64,000 nt of DNA, taken from Ceratorhiza oryzae-sativae (taxonomy: Eukaryota; Basidiomycota; Agaricomycetes; Cantharellales; Ceratobasidiaceae). The DNA lies in assembly GCA_030998015.1 (NCBI GenBank), contig JARWMV010000249.1, positions 620,001-684,000 on the forward strand, written 5' to 3'. Below the pieces are notes generated by a model. That model was given only the letters and a program-made list of their open reading frames with translations. It did not search any database and was not told the DNA's origin. The stretch's first letter is position 1, and each line of letters starts with the position of its first letter. This document shows, piece after piece, positions 23,947-35,911 of the stretch. Position numbers and translations under genes: made by a program.

Positions 23947-25601
23947 TTATTGGCGTACCGCCATTGTAGACATCCACAACTTGATCGCGGAAGAGAAACA
24001 TTAACACACCGATATTTGGCTGTCATTTTTCGAGGGAAGTTCTATACATACCTGCGGATCCTGATGTACCGGTAGCTTGTGATTGATACTCTTGCTATGA
24101 GATAGCCTCTCAGTCATCCTAGAGTATCACGCCATGTAAAGCGTACTTACAAAATGGCTTCTCCAAGCCTAGCATAATTTTTGGCGCCAAGGCGCCGCAT
24201 GCTTTTAGTAAAAGCCTATCAACACCAGTTTAGCCAAATTCAACTTTCGGATTCGCGTGATGCCCTACCACAGTCATACGCCCACGCCTCCCATCACAAG
24301 TCCCATATGCATTCTGACAATCCGTACACGCAGACCAACAGATCTGAGATATATGCGTCGGTACCGTTGGATAACGTGGATATTTCCACCACACGCTCAC
24401 CACTTTAGACTTGATGCTCGCAACCTGCGTTCTGTTCGCTGGCTTCACCTTGGCCTCGGGTGTAGCGGGGCGTTTTTGTCGATCAAATTTGCATTTGCCT
24501 ATTACTTGTGGCTCCACCTCGTTATCCAAGTCTGCGATGTAGTAATATGCTTGAGACTCTTAAGATTAAAATTAATTATCGATTAAATCCGTACCGAGAA
24601 TGGTTCCGCTGTGACAGCACTAGAGACGCGTATCAGAGCAGTGCATTGGTCGAGTGGCATGGTCACATACATCAAACAATGCCTGTGGGAATCGATTAGA
24701 GGATTAGAGGATGCTTGATAAAAGTCGTCGGGGGGTGAGTAGAGCGAGCCTTACCGTTAGTACCGACCCTTTTGGCATTTTATCGACAAGCTCGCTCCTT
24801 AGCCTACAGAAGGAGACGTTAGTTTGTTCACAAGTTGGTTGTAATTTTGAGCAAATTCACATCATCTATAATGAGCACTTCCTCTTTGTGCGTCCGAGCC
24901 CAGTCGCTGGGTATAATAGCTTTGTCCAGAATCATTCAGCGAGAACTCAAACCCAGCTCACATTACACACCTTCATCCTTGTGGTCTTCTTCGTCTCCGT
25001 TTGGTCATCCACCTGACATCCGTGCCCGGCAACTTTTTGTGTGTGCATTTGAGTTTATTGATTCGCGCGTTGAGTTTGAGACTCACAAGAAATAAATCGA
25101 CGATCTCCACCACGACATCCCTCGACTAACCACCGAATGCCTTTCATCTATTACAAGCCGGGAGAAATGTGAGTGCCGTCAAACGAGCACATTTCCGTAT
25201 GCATACTATGTTATCTCTAGTTGGCTGCTGGGAGTGTTCCAGACTAGGAATATCTACCAGAACTCTGATATAACGGGGTTTGTAATTCTCCTCACCTGCA
25301 AAGGTGAATTCATATCTCAAACTATGCCAAAGACTATTTATACCTACACAAGAGCTCAACAACATCTTTTGCATCCGCGTGACATCCATAGAGGTCCATG
25401 GGGTAGTGGTTTTCCCACTGTTGTCCTTTGTACTCGACCGCTATCTGTTGACTCCACGTGTTATGAATGTATTAGAAAAAGGGTGCCGATTTGGCTTACG
25501 ATAAGTGCACGCCTATCTGATTTGAGGCTAGACGATCCAGTAAAGTCACGAAAGTTGTTGGAGTGAGAGCTGGGGGGTGCGTATTCCGAGGGGGTCGACA
25601 T
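23947..25601 (-). CDS. Caspase-like (metacaspase-type) cysteine protease
   Basis: Clan CD caspase-fold protein, about 319 residues, found by hand-splicing. Exons (complement): 25601-25500, 25444-25348, 25295-25207, 25147-25087, 25032-24967, 24919-24832, 24803-24755, 24682-24671, 24619-24595, 24531-24401, 24343-24269, 24215-24151, 24118-24052, 23979-23947. Order of features: RRALIIAVEYKGQQW start of the p20 domain, LYGCHADAKDVVELLC, catalytic His120 in FAGHGCQ, LPKG-like MPKGSVLTALF, catalytic Cys190 in DCCHSG, then SACTDCQNAY, AFTKSMRRLG and a QDPQLW tail as in fungal family members. The 12-nt exon 24682-24671 encodes ALFD just before the catalytic Cys. One join (24831-24804) needs a 28-nt intron; an ordinary 57-nt intron there would break the frame. 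An active enzyme is plausible, but that join leaves a pseudogene possible. Confidence 0.8.
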
Positions 25602-26209
25602 GGCTGGGTGAAGATTATCATAGCTGCAGGGTGCGGAGGGGCTGGTGCGAGCGCGCATATATATATCATCAGCGGCGCCTAATGGGATCAAAGTTATGAC
25701 AGGTGGTGGTCAGCTCTCTCCTGAAGCTCGACAAAACCAGCACATAGATTTTCAATGTGACCCAGCCGAGTCGAATATTCTATTGCCTCGTCTGTGGTTC
25801 CTTGTAAACATACGGAGCGGAGGAATATGGTTTAGGTCCAGTTAAGACAAAAGGGAAAACCCAATGAGAGTGAAATCAGAAAGAAAAAAGGTAAAGGGAC
25901 ACTTTGGAAAAACACAGGGAGGGTTGCCTAAAAGTTCGAACTGCCATCGTGCACCAGCCCAGCACAGGTTTGAGCGGCCGCTCTAGATTCTGTGCAGCTT
26001 TCACCCGGGGTCCGAGATTATGGTTTAAAATTGTCTTCTTGCCCAGAATTCCAAGCAACAGCGGCAAGCCTTGCTCGTTAAGCCTGGGGCAGGCCCGCGG
26101 GTGAGCGGAGCAAGCGCCAAGCGCTCCTTGCATATCAGACCCTGAATGACATCACCTGGAGATGACATCGGATTCGCTCAGGCCAGCACTCAGCAGCACC
26201 AACCACACA
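25602..26209. promoter_or_regulatory. Divergent promoter region, caspase-like gene / unknown gene
   Basis: 608 bp between divergent start codons. An alternating run, cgcatatatatat near 25656-25668, lies about 55-65 bp upstream of the caspase-like ATG and could be its TATA element. In-frame upstream ATGs exist at about 25691 and 25658, but the one at 25601 gives the most family-like start. Nothing coding is supported in the rest. Confidence 0.45.
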
Positions 26210-29037
26210 ATGTCTGCCCCAACTCTCGAGCAACTCGCCGGCGCTCAGCCGCTCGGCACGCCCGCCGCAGAGTGGGCACAGAAGACCGTACAAGCCATCG
26301 ACCCAAAGGCGACGGCCGGTCTCGTCACTGACGCCCACGGAAACCCCACCACAGACCACAGCGCCAACGCCCTTGACGGCGTCCCCGGCCAAGGCATCAA
26401 CTCAGACAAGACCTATGAGCACCTAGACGCCGTAAAGGCGAACGCACCAAAAGCAACCGAGCCTATCCCGCTTGCGAAGGAGGAGCCACAGACGGCCGTC
26501 GAAAACGACGTCGCGCACCCACACGCCCGCCCAGGCAATTTGTTTACAGATGTTCAGGGGAATCCTACTAGTAACCCCCAGGCGAGCGCGCTCGAAGGGG
26601 TACCTGCGGCGCCTCCTACTCCGGGTTATGCAGCCAACTCGACGGCAACGACACCTGGCGTTCAGCTTCCAGGCGGATGGATTCGTGGTCCTGGTTTGTA
26701 CTTTCGCATCGCTCGCCCTTTCCGATGGATTAAAGTATTGTCTTTGACCAGAATCTCGCCAAAACTCTATGGCTGCTCCTGAGACTTCACTCTACGAAGA
26801 CGTTTCATCTGCCCTCGATACCCTTGGTCACGCAGCCTTTGCAGCGATCCCAGCGAGTGTGATCGGAAACCTCAGTAACAGCCCCCAATTTCAATCCCCA
26901 GCACCCGAGGCGGCCAAGGCTCACGTCGAGAACGATGTGGCCAAACCCGAGAATGGCCTGGCCAAGCCAGAGGAAACCCCAAAGGAGCATGTTCCGCCAT
27001 CCCCGCCTGCCAGGACCGCTTCGCCTGGCTTTTTGTCTCGTGCCCAGGGCGTGCTGAGTGGATTGCTCGGTTCGTAGTCTAGCATTTCATTAATCTTCAT
27101 TCTATTCACTCTAATGTGCTCCGGATTCGCTATACAGCTCGGCCCGCTTCCCCAGCTGCCAAGCTCCCTGTTCCTGACGCACCCACAACGACCGGAGAAG
27201 CAGCTCTCGTCGGCGGAGGCGCCGTTGCCGCTACTGCTAACAAAGTTGGCGACAGCATTGCCTCAGGCCAGGACTTGGGTGGACACGACCCCAAGGGTGT
27301 GCTTGCCGATGAACCCAATCTCCTAAGTAAGGACACAGCACCGAGGACAGGTCTCCCCGAGGGGATGAACACGGCAGCCAAATTTTTAGACCCGGGTGTC
27401 CCTACGCCTGTGAGCACGATATCTATCGCATCACTCACGTTGGTATTGACTCGGTGATAGGATCCGAGTCAGCCACCTCAGGATCCCGGGTTTTCTGGTT
27501 CTGTCTTCCCTATCTTGGCGGATGACCCGAGCAAAGACAAGAACAAGAACAAACGTAGGTTAAAACACATTGGATCATTACCATTTGGCTGACTGTTCAA
27601 ATCAACCTTGGATTTGCATAACATATACTCTACCTAAACGTATTCGCCTCTTTCAGAATCTGCAACTGCTGGTCAACCGGCTGGATCGAGTATCTCGACT
27701 GATATAGACGTTCGGAATGCAGCAGCCCGGTCAAACCGGGATTTCTCGACCCCTGCCATCCCAGGTAAGAGTTTCTCTAGCACGTGAATGCCCGTCCTGA
27801 CTCTGATCTCGTCATACCTTGCGTTATACCCCCGTCATGCTCGACTTGGTATTACCATTACTTCTGCGTATGACCACCACTTGCGTCACCATATCATAGC
27901 TGCATCCAAACCAGACCCAAGTGACGAGGTCGATCGTCCGCAGCCGTCCGTGACCAAGGTTTCTGATTCTGGCGTTATCGATCAGGTTTTGAACGTTCGG
28001 GACGCCGTCGTGGCGCCGTTCGCAGGAAGCCGTGCTCCGAAGGTGCGTCATGGGTGTTCCTTCGTAAGCAGCTGCTAATATAAGTGCATCTAGGCCAACG
28101 ATCCCCAGCCTGACGTCAAGTCAACTGAAACCGGTATGTTTCGCCTTCCTCATATGTCCTTGATTGAGCTCAAGACTCTGCTGATAGGCTCTGGCGCTGT
28201 AAACGTTAAACAACCGGCAAAGACGAGCGGTAACGCCGAAGGAATCCGGACAACCGAGAATCCGCATACTGCTCACACCAAGCTTGCTCCAGTCCGTGAG
28301 AGTGGAGTACACTTGGGCGGAACAGGTGTTGTAGGGCCCAAGACCGCAACAGGTGGAGCCGATAGCAAAAATGTCGACGGGGCTACCACGGGTGTTGGTG
28401 ATGCGAAGGACACCAGTGTTGGGAACGGGACGACTGGAAACGCCGCCGCTCCCGAGGCAAACGGAACCGCTGATTTAACACACATACCAGGTGTGAGCAC
28501 CCAAGGAAACGGAAATGGCAAGATCGTCGTGCACGATGACGGAGGTATCAAGGCTGCCGAAGTTGCACATGCTGAGAAGGAGAAGGAAAAAGAAAAGGAG
28601 AAGGGCGGAAGTGGGGGATTGTCCAAGTTGTGGAGTCGGAGCCGAACGTCCGTCGATGCTGCTGGGCGCCGTGGAAGCGTTGATGAGGCGAGCAAGAGCC
28701 CGACAAGCACGAGAAGAAGCAAGAGCCGGTTCACCGAGGTGTGTTTTAAACTTGTTTAGGGGTGTTTCCGACCTGACCGGCATGCAGGAGGGTGCAAGTG
28801 CAAGCGAGTCTGGATCCACTCCTGCGAGCCCATCTTCGAGCCGCATCAAGGTGTCACTGAAGGATAAGATCAAGGGTAAGCACGAGCGATTGTATTCACA
28901 AATAAAGCACTAATCCGGATGGCACAGGTGAACTGAAGATCATTTCCGGCAAGATATCCAAGAACGAGGTCAAGATCGAAGAGGGTCTTGCTCTCAAGAC
29001 TGGCCACGCAAGCGAAGCCACCGCCGACCCAAAGTAA
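26210..29037 (+). CDS. Hydrophilic low-complexity protein of unknown function
   Basis: Ten exons (26210-26693, 26752-27069, 27138-27409, 27461-27554, 27657-27764, 27900-28042, 28094-28133, 28188-28738, 28788-28875, 28928-29037) join in one frame to give 735 residues. The protein is rich in Ala, Pro, Gly, Asp and Lys and lacks a signal peptide or membrane span. Near the N-terminus a motif is repeated: DAHGNPTTDHSANALDGVP and DVQGNPTSNPQASALEGVP. The C-terminus is different: a basic block (GGLSKLWSRSRTS), then VSLKDKIKGELKIISGKISK, a pattern I recall from small fungal proteins of unknown role in which a KIKGE-like helix is followed by EEGLALKTG. The start at 26210 has a good context (acacaATG); an in-frame ATG at 26162 would add 16 residues. 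Confidence 0.8.
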
Positions 29038-29593
29038 AGCGGATTAACAAATTGGTCAAAACGGAAAGAAAGACTGTATCATCTCGAATGCCTGCTACCG
29101 AATTGTGTGTTAATCAGAACATTTTCTTGGCTTGAGTTCCTTCGCGTGATCGTCGCTTGCTTGATGTATTTACTTAATTGTACATAACGCTTGTGTATGG
29201 AATCAGAAGTATTCTATTAATTTCTGCTTTTGAGGAATTGACTCTCTTCGAGGAAGGTCGCCTCCCGAAGGTGGGCTTGTTTCAGTGTCCTGGTATCCCA
29301 AGTCCTCGCCCCCACGATTCTATACGACTGCGATTGTGAATATATGCTATCTCTACTTTGAAACCAATTATTTCTTGCAAACCCCTGTGTGAAATTTGGG
29401 CACCGAGACAGGAGTAACCCATAAATATTGTTGTTTCAGCACGGTGAAGAAGAAGCAGGTCGAGGTCAACGAGGGCGCCAAATGCTTAGTTCGCAACAGT
29501 GCTCCACGATCAAAACATCAGTCCACCAGATGCAAGGAAGTAAAAAAAACGAAACAAAAAAGTAGAATGACACCAAACTAGCCTTGCTGCGTC
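29038..29593. other. Convergent 3' intergenic region
   Basis: 556 bp between two convergent stop codons. It is AT-rich compared with its surroundings and presumably holds both 3' untranslated regions. The small plus-strand frame at 29396-29581 is Lys-rich and featureless, and I do not call it. Confidence 0.55.
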
Positions 29594-31317
29594 TCAAAAC
29601 CAGAAACTAACGCTAAAACTCCCTCCTCCGATGCCCTGCATTGCATGCCACCATCCCGCAGGAATCACTAGCGCATCTCCAGGCATGAGAATTGTGCTCG
29701 AAGCAAGAGGCAATGCATGCTTGTAGAACAGTGGGTGATCTTTTGAACGTGAATCTGGAGCTGAAAGCGCAAAAACGTCTATCGAAGAAGTGTTTCCAAG
29801 CATTCCTTCTCGCTTCGGATCCCGGCCTGTTTTCGTATCCTCGTGTTGGGTTCCTCCAAACGCATACATCCCAAGTGTAGCATCTGGCGGCGAAAGCCAA
29901 ACATGCTTGTAACCTACAACTTGAACTGTGGAGAAAGGTCCGAAGTGAGTTCCAGTCGCAGAGCGAGACGACACGGTACATGCCATATATATTGCAGTAC
30001 GGATCCTGGGGTGGTAGCGCCCCAGTAAATGAATGTTTGACGTCCGTGGATTAGAAACTCTTATATCAATGGGAATTGACATACTGTATGAGCCGGGCTA
30101 TTTGCACCCTGCCCGCCGCACCACGCGTTGATAACTAATTGCTCATCGTTCCCCGGAGGACCAGAATATGCTACAGCGCAGAAGTCAACTGTAATCCATC
30201 CTAAACCAGCGGGAAACAGACCTGGTGATGGCTCGGGCGTCGTGTAGACGTAATCGGGAACGAGGATATCTCCACGAAGCGCAGGCATTTGAGTGAATAG
30301 CGAGTGCTGAGCAAGATATAGCCGTTCAGAGTCGCATGTGGATTGTGTCTGCTTCCCTCCCCATCCTATACTATCCAAAAATTTATCCCAAGGCATGATA
30401 TCTACTGCCCAATCTTCCTTTCGGTAATCTCCACCACGCTCAACGGGAATGACTCGGCCTCGGCCACCACATGATATCAGATATTCTCTGGATTTCCATC
30501 GTTTAATAGCTGGCCAATCCTTTGCAAAGTTCGATATAACGAAGCTTTGCCGGGCAAGAGACGAAAATACAGAGAAAGGAGGAGGTGATTCTATTTTAGG
30601 AACTGGACGGGATAGGGGCAGAGGGTCGGGGACAGGTGGGGATCGACCGGAGTCGAGAGGATCTGGCGTCTGGGGCGAATCATATGGCAAATGGTTGTGT
30701 TGGACGTAGCTAATGCATGAGTGTACAAGCTCGAGTCTCCCTTCGCCGGGGGCACCTGCGAGAATAATTGCTAGATCTAGAAGTTTGACTGCTTCCTCCC
30801 AGACTACAGGTTCTCTGGAATCTACAACACGAGATTCATCCTTGAGACCAAAGATGCCATATCGATAAACATCAAGGGGAAACCCACCTTTGCTTTCGGC
30901 CTTTGTGGCCATTTGCGAACCGTTGTTCTCGGCTCGACTAGCAAGTAAGGCAAGAGTTTTGAATAAGATTGCATCTGTGTACAGTCTTCGCCAATGTCTC
31001 CCAAGGGGTAGTTTTGGTCGTACGTTCTCGGGGTCAAGCTGTCGAGATTTCAGCGAGTCAAGCGAATCTGACCCGCATAGCAGTATATCTGTCGATAGAA
31101 AGTACAGAAACAGGGGCAAAGGAGGTTATTGTGATACACCGGATGGTTCCCAAGAGTTCAGACCTTGAGTATTGGCTTCAGATGTATTTTCCAGTTCAAC
31201 CTCGAGTGAGACAAGAATCGTGTTAGGCCAACCCGAGTCATCGAGAAAGCCTGATAGCTCTAGGGACTTTGGAGAGGATTCCCCGTGGAGGCTAGATGAA
31301 TCGGATTTCCCATCCAT
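29594..31317 (-). CDS. JmjC-domain 2-oxoglutarate oxygenase, JMJD5/KDM8-like
   Basis: Four exons (complement) 31317-31164, 31088-30085, 30005-29984 and 29925-29594 give 503 residues. The N-terminal half is a helical region typical of JMJD5-type proteins. The JmjC domain begins at about QSFVISNFAKDWPAIKRW and continues with CGGRGRVIPVERGGDYR, YLAQHSLFTQMPALRGDI and the Fe(II)-binding triad: His385 and Asp387 (PAHTDPY, split between exons) and His487 (PAGWWHAM). Family members hydroxylate or clip proteins, including histones and ribosomal proteins; the substrate here is not deducible. Exon 30005-29984 is only 22 nt and its downstream intron starts with GC (tatg|gcatgt). A GT-only reading would shift the frame and lose YVQVVGYKHVW. 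Confidence 0.88.
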
Positions 31318-31637
31318 GGCTGCAAGGGATTGAGGACCAGATACGATTGGGTGTTAGCCCTGAGCTGACTAACGCTAGGTGAGCCCCCTGGATTCTTGGT
31401 AACCCCCTGAGACTTTACGTCGCATCCGCTACTTCCCTCTGTCGCATTGAAATAAGCGTTCCTCGGAGTCGGTTGTTGAAAATCTAGGAATGGCATACTC
31501 GTGAGGGGTTGCCAGCATATGGTTGGGCACGACAGGCACCAGTCACAGCGCAGGCACTCGCATTCCTACAATTCAAGAACATACTCGTTCTATCGGCCGG
31601 AAAATCACACAGATGGCAAATGGGAGCTGAAGAAAAC
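31318..31637. promoter_or_regulatory. Spacer between IMP1 stop and JmjC gene start
   Basis: 320 bp on the upstream side of the JmjC gene and downstream of IMP1, both minus strand. It must hold the JmjC promoter and the IMP1 3' end. I see no distinct motif. Confidence 0.4.
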
Positions 31638-32311
31638 TTAATCTTTATCTAAATACACAAACGGGTTTCGAAATAACGTTGCCTCGCTCAATGGCCATAC
31701 CTATGAGATACATCTGAGAGACAAAGGTGCAGTTAATTTTTGTCAACTCACCTTGGCCACCACCCGCGCTCTCAGAAGACCCATAGGTACCGGCCCATAA
31801 AGTCTCGAATCCCTAGAGTTGTTGTAGTTGTCTCCCTGGAGCCATACATGCCCCCGCGGCACCTCTACGTGACTGGTTGACCTTTCTGTGGGATCAACAC
31901 AAACAATGTCTCCAGGAAGCCCAATAAGCCTTTTGCATATCAGTCGAGTTGGATCCACAGGGGATATACTAATGACCAGATCGCCCCGGTTTAGGCGGGG
32001 AGGTGAACGCTTGAGGGAGAGGGATTCCTGGAGTAGGACATCGCCATGGGAGTTCAAAGTTGGGAGCATAGAACCCCCTTCACACTAGTCATAAAGTGAC
32101 CGGACTTATTTTTGTGACTGGCCATTGCAGCTAGCGGTAGTACAGAAACCCACCATTCCGACGTTGGCAACATGCTGGGTAAATAGGTGGGCGATACAAG
32201 TGACCTGCAAGGACATTCAAATTAAATCAAAGCGCGTATTTTTATACACACCTGAGTAACTACGAACGCATAGGATTGTAATCGCTGATAAAACAAGGCT
32301 TTGAAGGACAT
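31638..32311 (-). CDS. IMP1: Mitochondrial inner membrane protease subunit 1
   Basis: S26 signal-peptidase family serine protease that removes sorting signals from proteins delivered to the mitochondrial intermembrane space, working with IMP2 in the inner membrane. Exons (complement): 32311-32252, 32204-32154, 32084-31752, 31700-31638; 168 residues, a normal IMP1 length. The N-terminal hydrophobic stretch (about residues 8-36) is the membrane anchor. The nucleophile is Ser42 in GGSMLPTL and the general-base Lys is Lys88 in CKRLIGLPGD; the late motif GDNYNNSRDSRLYGPVP is the S26 box E. The frame is intact throughout. IMP1 rather than IMP2 is chosen from length and motif spacing. Confidence 0.88.
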
Positions 32312-32540
32312 CGGAGGGGAACGGGATCTCCCATGAACTTAAGCGCTGGCGCTTTCGGAAGTTTATATTAGCGAGTCCTGGTCATGTGTTAATTATTAGG
32401 CTCGTGTCTCACGACCACCATCTCATTCTCGTACGACGCAGCATTGGCTGGTGAATTTTGCTAAAATTATTTGTTGGAACGCATCCTCTTGATATAATCT
32501 TGTTACAATTTTTTCCCCTACTCCTAGAGGCTAGAACTCC

Positions 32541-33942
32541 ATGCACGCGCTCCGTGCTCGTAGATATTTGCAACTCTCCAGGGCCGCCCGCATACAGAGC
32601 CGCAGCCTGGCGGCAGCTCTTCCTGGCTACCCCGTCCCAGGAACTGCTTTTTCTCCCCCTCCTGCTCCCTCGCAACCATCTGAGTCTTCAACGAATGCCC
32701 CGAACTCGCAATCGGCGATACACAGACGAGCTTCCGCGTAAGCATTGGACTTGGCGTTTTTCATCTCGGATGTGAGCTAATGCGTTTATGTTAGCCCCGG
32801 CGAATCCATCTCTAATCTGCAATCATCTTAAATGACCCCTCCACTAATAGAGCTACACTACCCCAGTCGGACATTCCTATCTTCACGACGCTTACCGAAC
32901 TACGCTGTTGGAGAGAAAAGGCTTTTCGGGAGGGCAAGACTGTTGGGTTTGTGCCTACAATGGGGGCTTTGCACGAAGGGCACATCACGCTAGGTACGCT
33001 ATACATTCGGACTAATTTGGGGGTGGTATTGACCCGTGCCAAGTGCGAGAATCCTTGAAAGAGAACGACCTGACGGTAGTTTCGATATTCGTGAATCCTA
33101 CGCAATTCGCCCCACATGAAGATCTGTCAACCTATCCCCGTACTCTAGAGTCAGACGTGTCTTTGCTATCTGCGTGCTCGGCCTCTCCTCAGAACTCATC
33201 TTCCGGTACAACGCTCCGTACTCCTTCGGCAATCTTCCTACCCTCCGCGCCTGAGCTATATCCCTCTGGAGTCTCTCAATCCGAACAAATTGGGACATAC
33301 GTGTTGCCATCCCCGGCTCTAGCGTCCCAGATGGAAGGCAAATCCCGTCCTACGTTCTTCCGCGGCGTCGCGACGGTCGTAACAAAGCTCCTCAACGGCG
33401 TCCTCCCAACCCGTGTATACTTTGGGCAAAAAGACATTCAGCAGGCATTACTCATGCGTGGGATGGTCAAGGATCTGTGCATGGGTGTGGGAGTAAGGAT
33501 TATCAGGACCGTCAGGGAAAATGTGATGGAAGGATCAGGCCAGGCGGGATCAAGGGAGGGACTGGCCTTGTCCTCCCGAAACGCATACTTGTCCCCCGTT
33601 GAGCGGAGGGCAGCACCCACGCTCAGGCGTGCCCTTGGCGCAGTCGAGGCTGCTTGGTATGCTGGTGCAGGGCGAGAAGATGCATTGGCCTCTGGCAAGG
33701 CCGTAGTTGACGAAGCGATATCACGTCAGGGCGAGGACGTCGACATGCGTTTGGATTACATCGAGATGAACAACCCGACTACTTTTGAAACTATTCCAGA
33801 CTCGTTGCGAGCGGACCAGAGCAGGGAGAAGGTAGAGGGGAGCAAAGGCCCTGCAGTGATCTTGAGCGGTGCGTTATGGGTAGGGAAGACTCGCTTAATT
33901 GACAACATCCTTTTGGGTGACGCGGGTTGGATATTTGAATGA
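32541..33942 (+). CDS. PAN6: Pantothenate synthetase (pantoate-beta-alanine ligase)
   Basis: ATP-dependent ligase joining pantoate and beta-alanine in the last step of pantothenate (vitamin B5, coenzyme A precursor) synthesis. Exons 32541-32737, 32851-32993 and 33044-33942 give about 412 residues. Motifs in order: FVPTMGALHEGH (about 101-110, ATP-binding HIGH-type), NPTQFAPHEDL, GQKDIQQALLM, LALSSRNAYL and DYIEMNN. A roughly 90-residue Ser/Pro/Ala-rich N-terminal extension is longer than in bacterial enzymes and could be a targeting sequence. A 40-residue low-complexity insert follows the DLSTYPRT segment. The first intron could instead contain a small extra exon (between 32788 and 32840); I chose the simpler reading, which keeps the frame. 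Confidence 0.9.
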
Positions 33943-34620
33943 GTTATTCAAGAGGATGAATTTTACGCTGTACTGGTGGATCTTTAGGGTTAGATTTGTA
34001 TATCATTTCTATATTGATTAATGGAACTAGCACATGCTAGGGCTTGACAATACCGAGCCGTAACCCCTCGTGAAAGCCAGTTGCTGTTGCGGCTGAGAGA
34101 CATGATTGCTAAAGATAGCGAATGGTACACAAATTACATCGGATCGGGCCGAAGTCGCGTAGTATCGCTAGCTGGTCGATCGATCTGCATATAGAACGAG
34201 CATAAACATGACTGTGTCAGACGAGTGTGAATAGGATATGGACATATACACACATGTATATATATATAATCATGAAAAGCAAGATCCTCGCAACAATCAT
34301 CGTAGTGCATCATTTTCGTTGTCTTCATCAGTAACTTGGGTAGCGTTGAGTGGTCAGCCTTTGGCTCGCGTAGCCATCGCATCAACCATAATACTTGATT
34401 TGACCCTATTTGTGCACCATGACCGCTGTGCCTCAGCCAACAATCTAAATACAATACTAATCGCACTTATGACGTGGCATGCGAACTGTTTCGAATGCAC
34501 CACCAAGAATAAATTGTAAGAAGACACTCATACTAAATTATAATACATGTAGACACTCGAAACAGATGCACCTGGCAATCCTATGAAAAATGACAACACA
34601 TTCAAATCCGCAATAAAGAA
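33943..34620. other. Convergent intergenic region, AT-rich
   Basis: 678 bp between the stop of the pantothenate synthetase gene and the stop of the minus-strand gene at 34621. It is AT-rich with a TATATATA run near 34257-34268. No coding sequence or RNA gene is supported. Confidence 0.55.
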
Positions 34621-35911
34621 TTAGCCACCATTTGCGGCAGCTATATAACCCTGTGAATCCACACAATTTTCAGTATAAATGGGTCATTTACTCGGACAAG
34701 AAGACATACCTCTCGATCCCCCAAAAAGTCTAAATACGCAAGTGCGGTAGTGACCAAGAATCCAACAACGTCATTGTAGTATTCCTCTTCCTCTTCCTCT
34801 TGAGCCAACTCGCCCTCTTCCGCACCCTGCGCCAGGGTAGACCGAAGCACCCCCATATCTACAGATAATACGCCTGTCATTTTTGATACAGCCAACACCG
34901 GGGTTGTATCCGTATACGTCATGACAGCAACCATCATTCCGCCTCCACCAGGGCCGGATTCGACGGTAGGCGTAGGCACAGGTTCCGCGTCCGACCCGAC
35001 AGTGGAGGAAAGGCGAACAGACAGAGAAAACGACCGTCTGGGTGGGCTGAACAATGTGTTTGCAAGCACACGGAGAATACCGGAGGCGTATGCTCGTGAG
35101 AACACGGGCTGCTTTTGAGGTAGGGCAGGAAGCGGAACAGGTGTAAACGTCAGGGGGATTGTGGTTGGAAGGACAGGCGGAGGGCGAGCGAGTTTAGATA
35201 GGGATATCGAGGATAAAGGTGGAGATGGCGATCGTAGCGGGTCGGTGTGTTTCGCTATTATTGGCGATCCTGTCTGAGACGTCGAGGCTGATTCGGGAAT
35301 GTTGGATGTACGCCGCGGTGGAGACCGGATAGGCGGCGTGGGCGGGAAGGACCATTCATCTTGTTCTTTCAGTCCTCCTCTCGAACTCTCTCTCTCCCTG
35401 AGCTTCCCCTTGAATCTTTGCCTCACCGGAAGCTGTATCATCAACTCGCAGTCCGCGTCTTGCTTATCCGGATTGGTGAGCGGGTTGGGCGTCAGCGCCA
35501 GAGGCATGGCCGAGCGGTCTGATGCATTTCGCACGTGAATGTACCAGCCCCGTGTCGGCCGATGTATGGTATAACAGAGCGTATTGGAAGGTTCGGGTGT
35601 CCGAATTTCGTCGATAATTTCCTTGTGTGCAAGGATACGCGTCTGGGATCGCCGGAATAAGGTGGGCGAAACCTTTTGTCCGAAGAAAGTAACGGACCTT
35701 GCACCACTTGGTTTCTCCCACGCTCTCGTCGTTGATGTACACTTTTTGGCCGCCCTCTAGGACATCAGAGCTGAGGAACAAAGACAACTGAACTCGTCAA
35801 CTTTTCGGAGAGCATAGGAATGTGCATTGCGCCTTGAACCTACGTAGATAACAGGAATCGCTTTACAGACGTCCCCAGGAGTGTTGGGTCCGGATGTTTA
35901 TCTTGCGACAT
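34621..35911 (-). CDS. Unknown protein with conserved-looking N-terminal domain
   Basis: Exons (complement) 35911-35844, 35770-35698, 35621-34710 and 34650-34621 give 360 residues in one frame, starting MSQDKHPDPTLLG and ending GYIAAANGG. The first ~110 residues look like a compact domain: SDVLEGGQKVYINDES, VGETKWCKEIIDEI, then TRGWYIHVRN. A Pro/Ser-rich linker follows (about 140-210). The C-terminal part has a run of Glu (EEEEEEYYND) and a short hydrophobic helix (VVGFLVTTALAYLDFLG) that could be membrane-associated. I do not recognise the family. It is divergent from DCN1 with 290 bp between the starts. The start was chosen because the longer upstream reading crosses stop codons. Confidence 0.7.

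Noticed and set aside
28273..28873. Minus-strand frames of 132-153 codons
   Set aside because: Exact shadows of the plus-strand exon 28188-28738, whose codon pattern and splicing are coherent.
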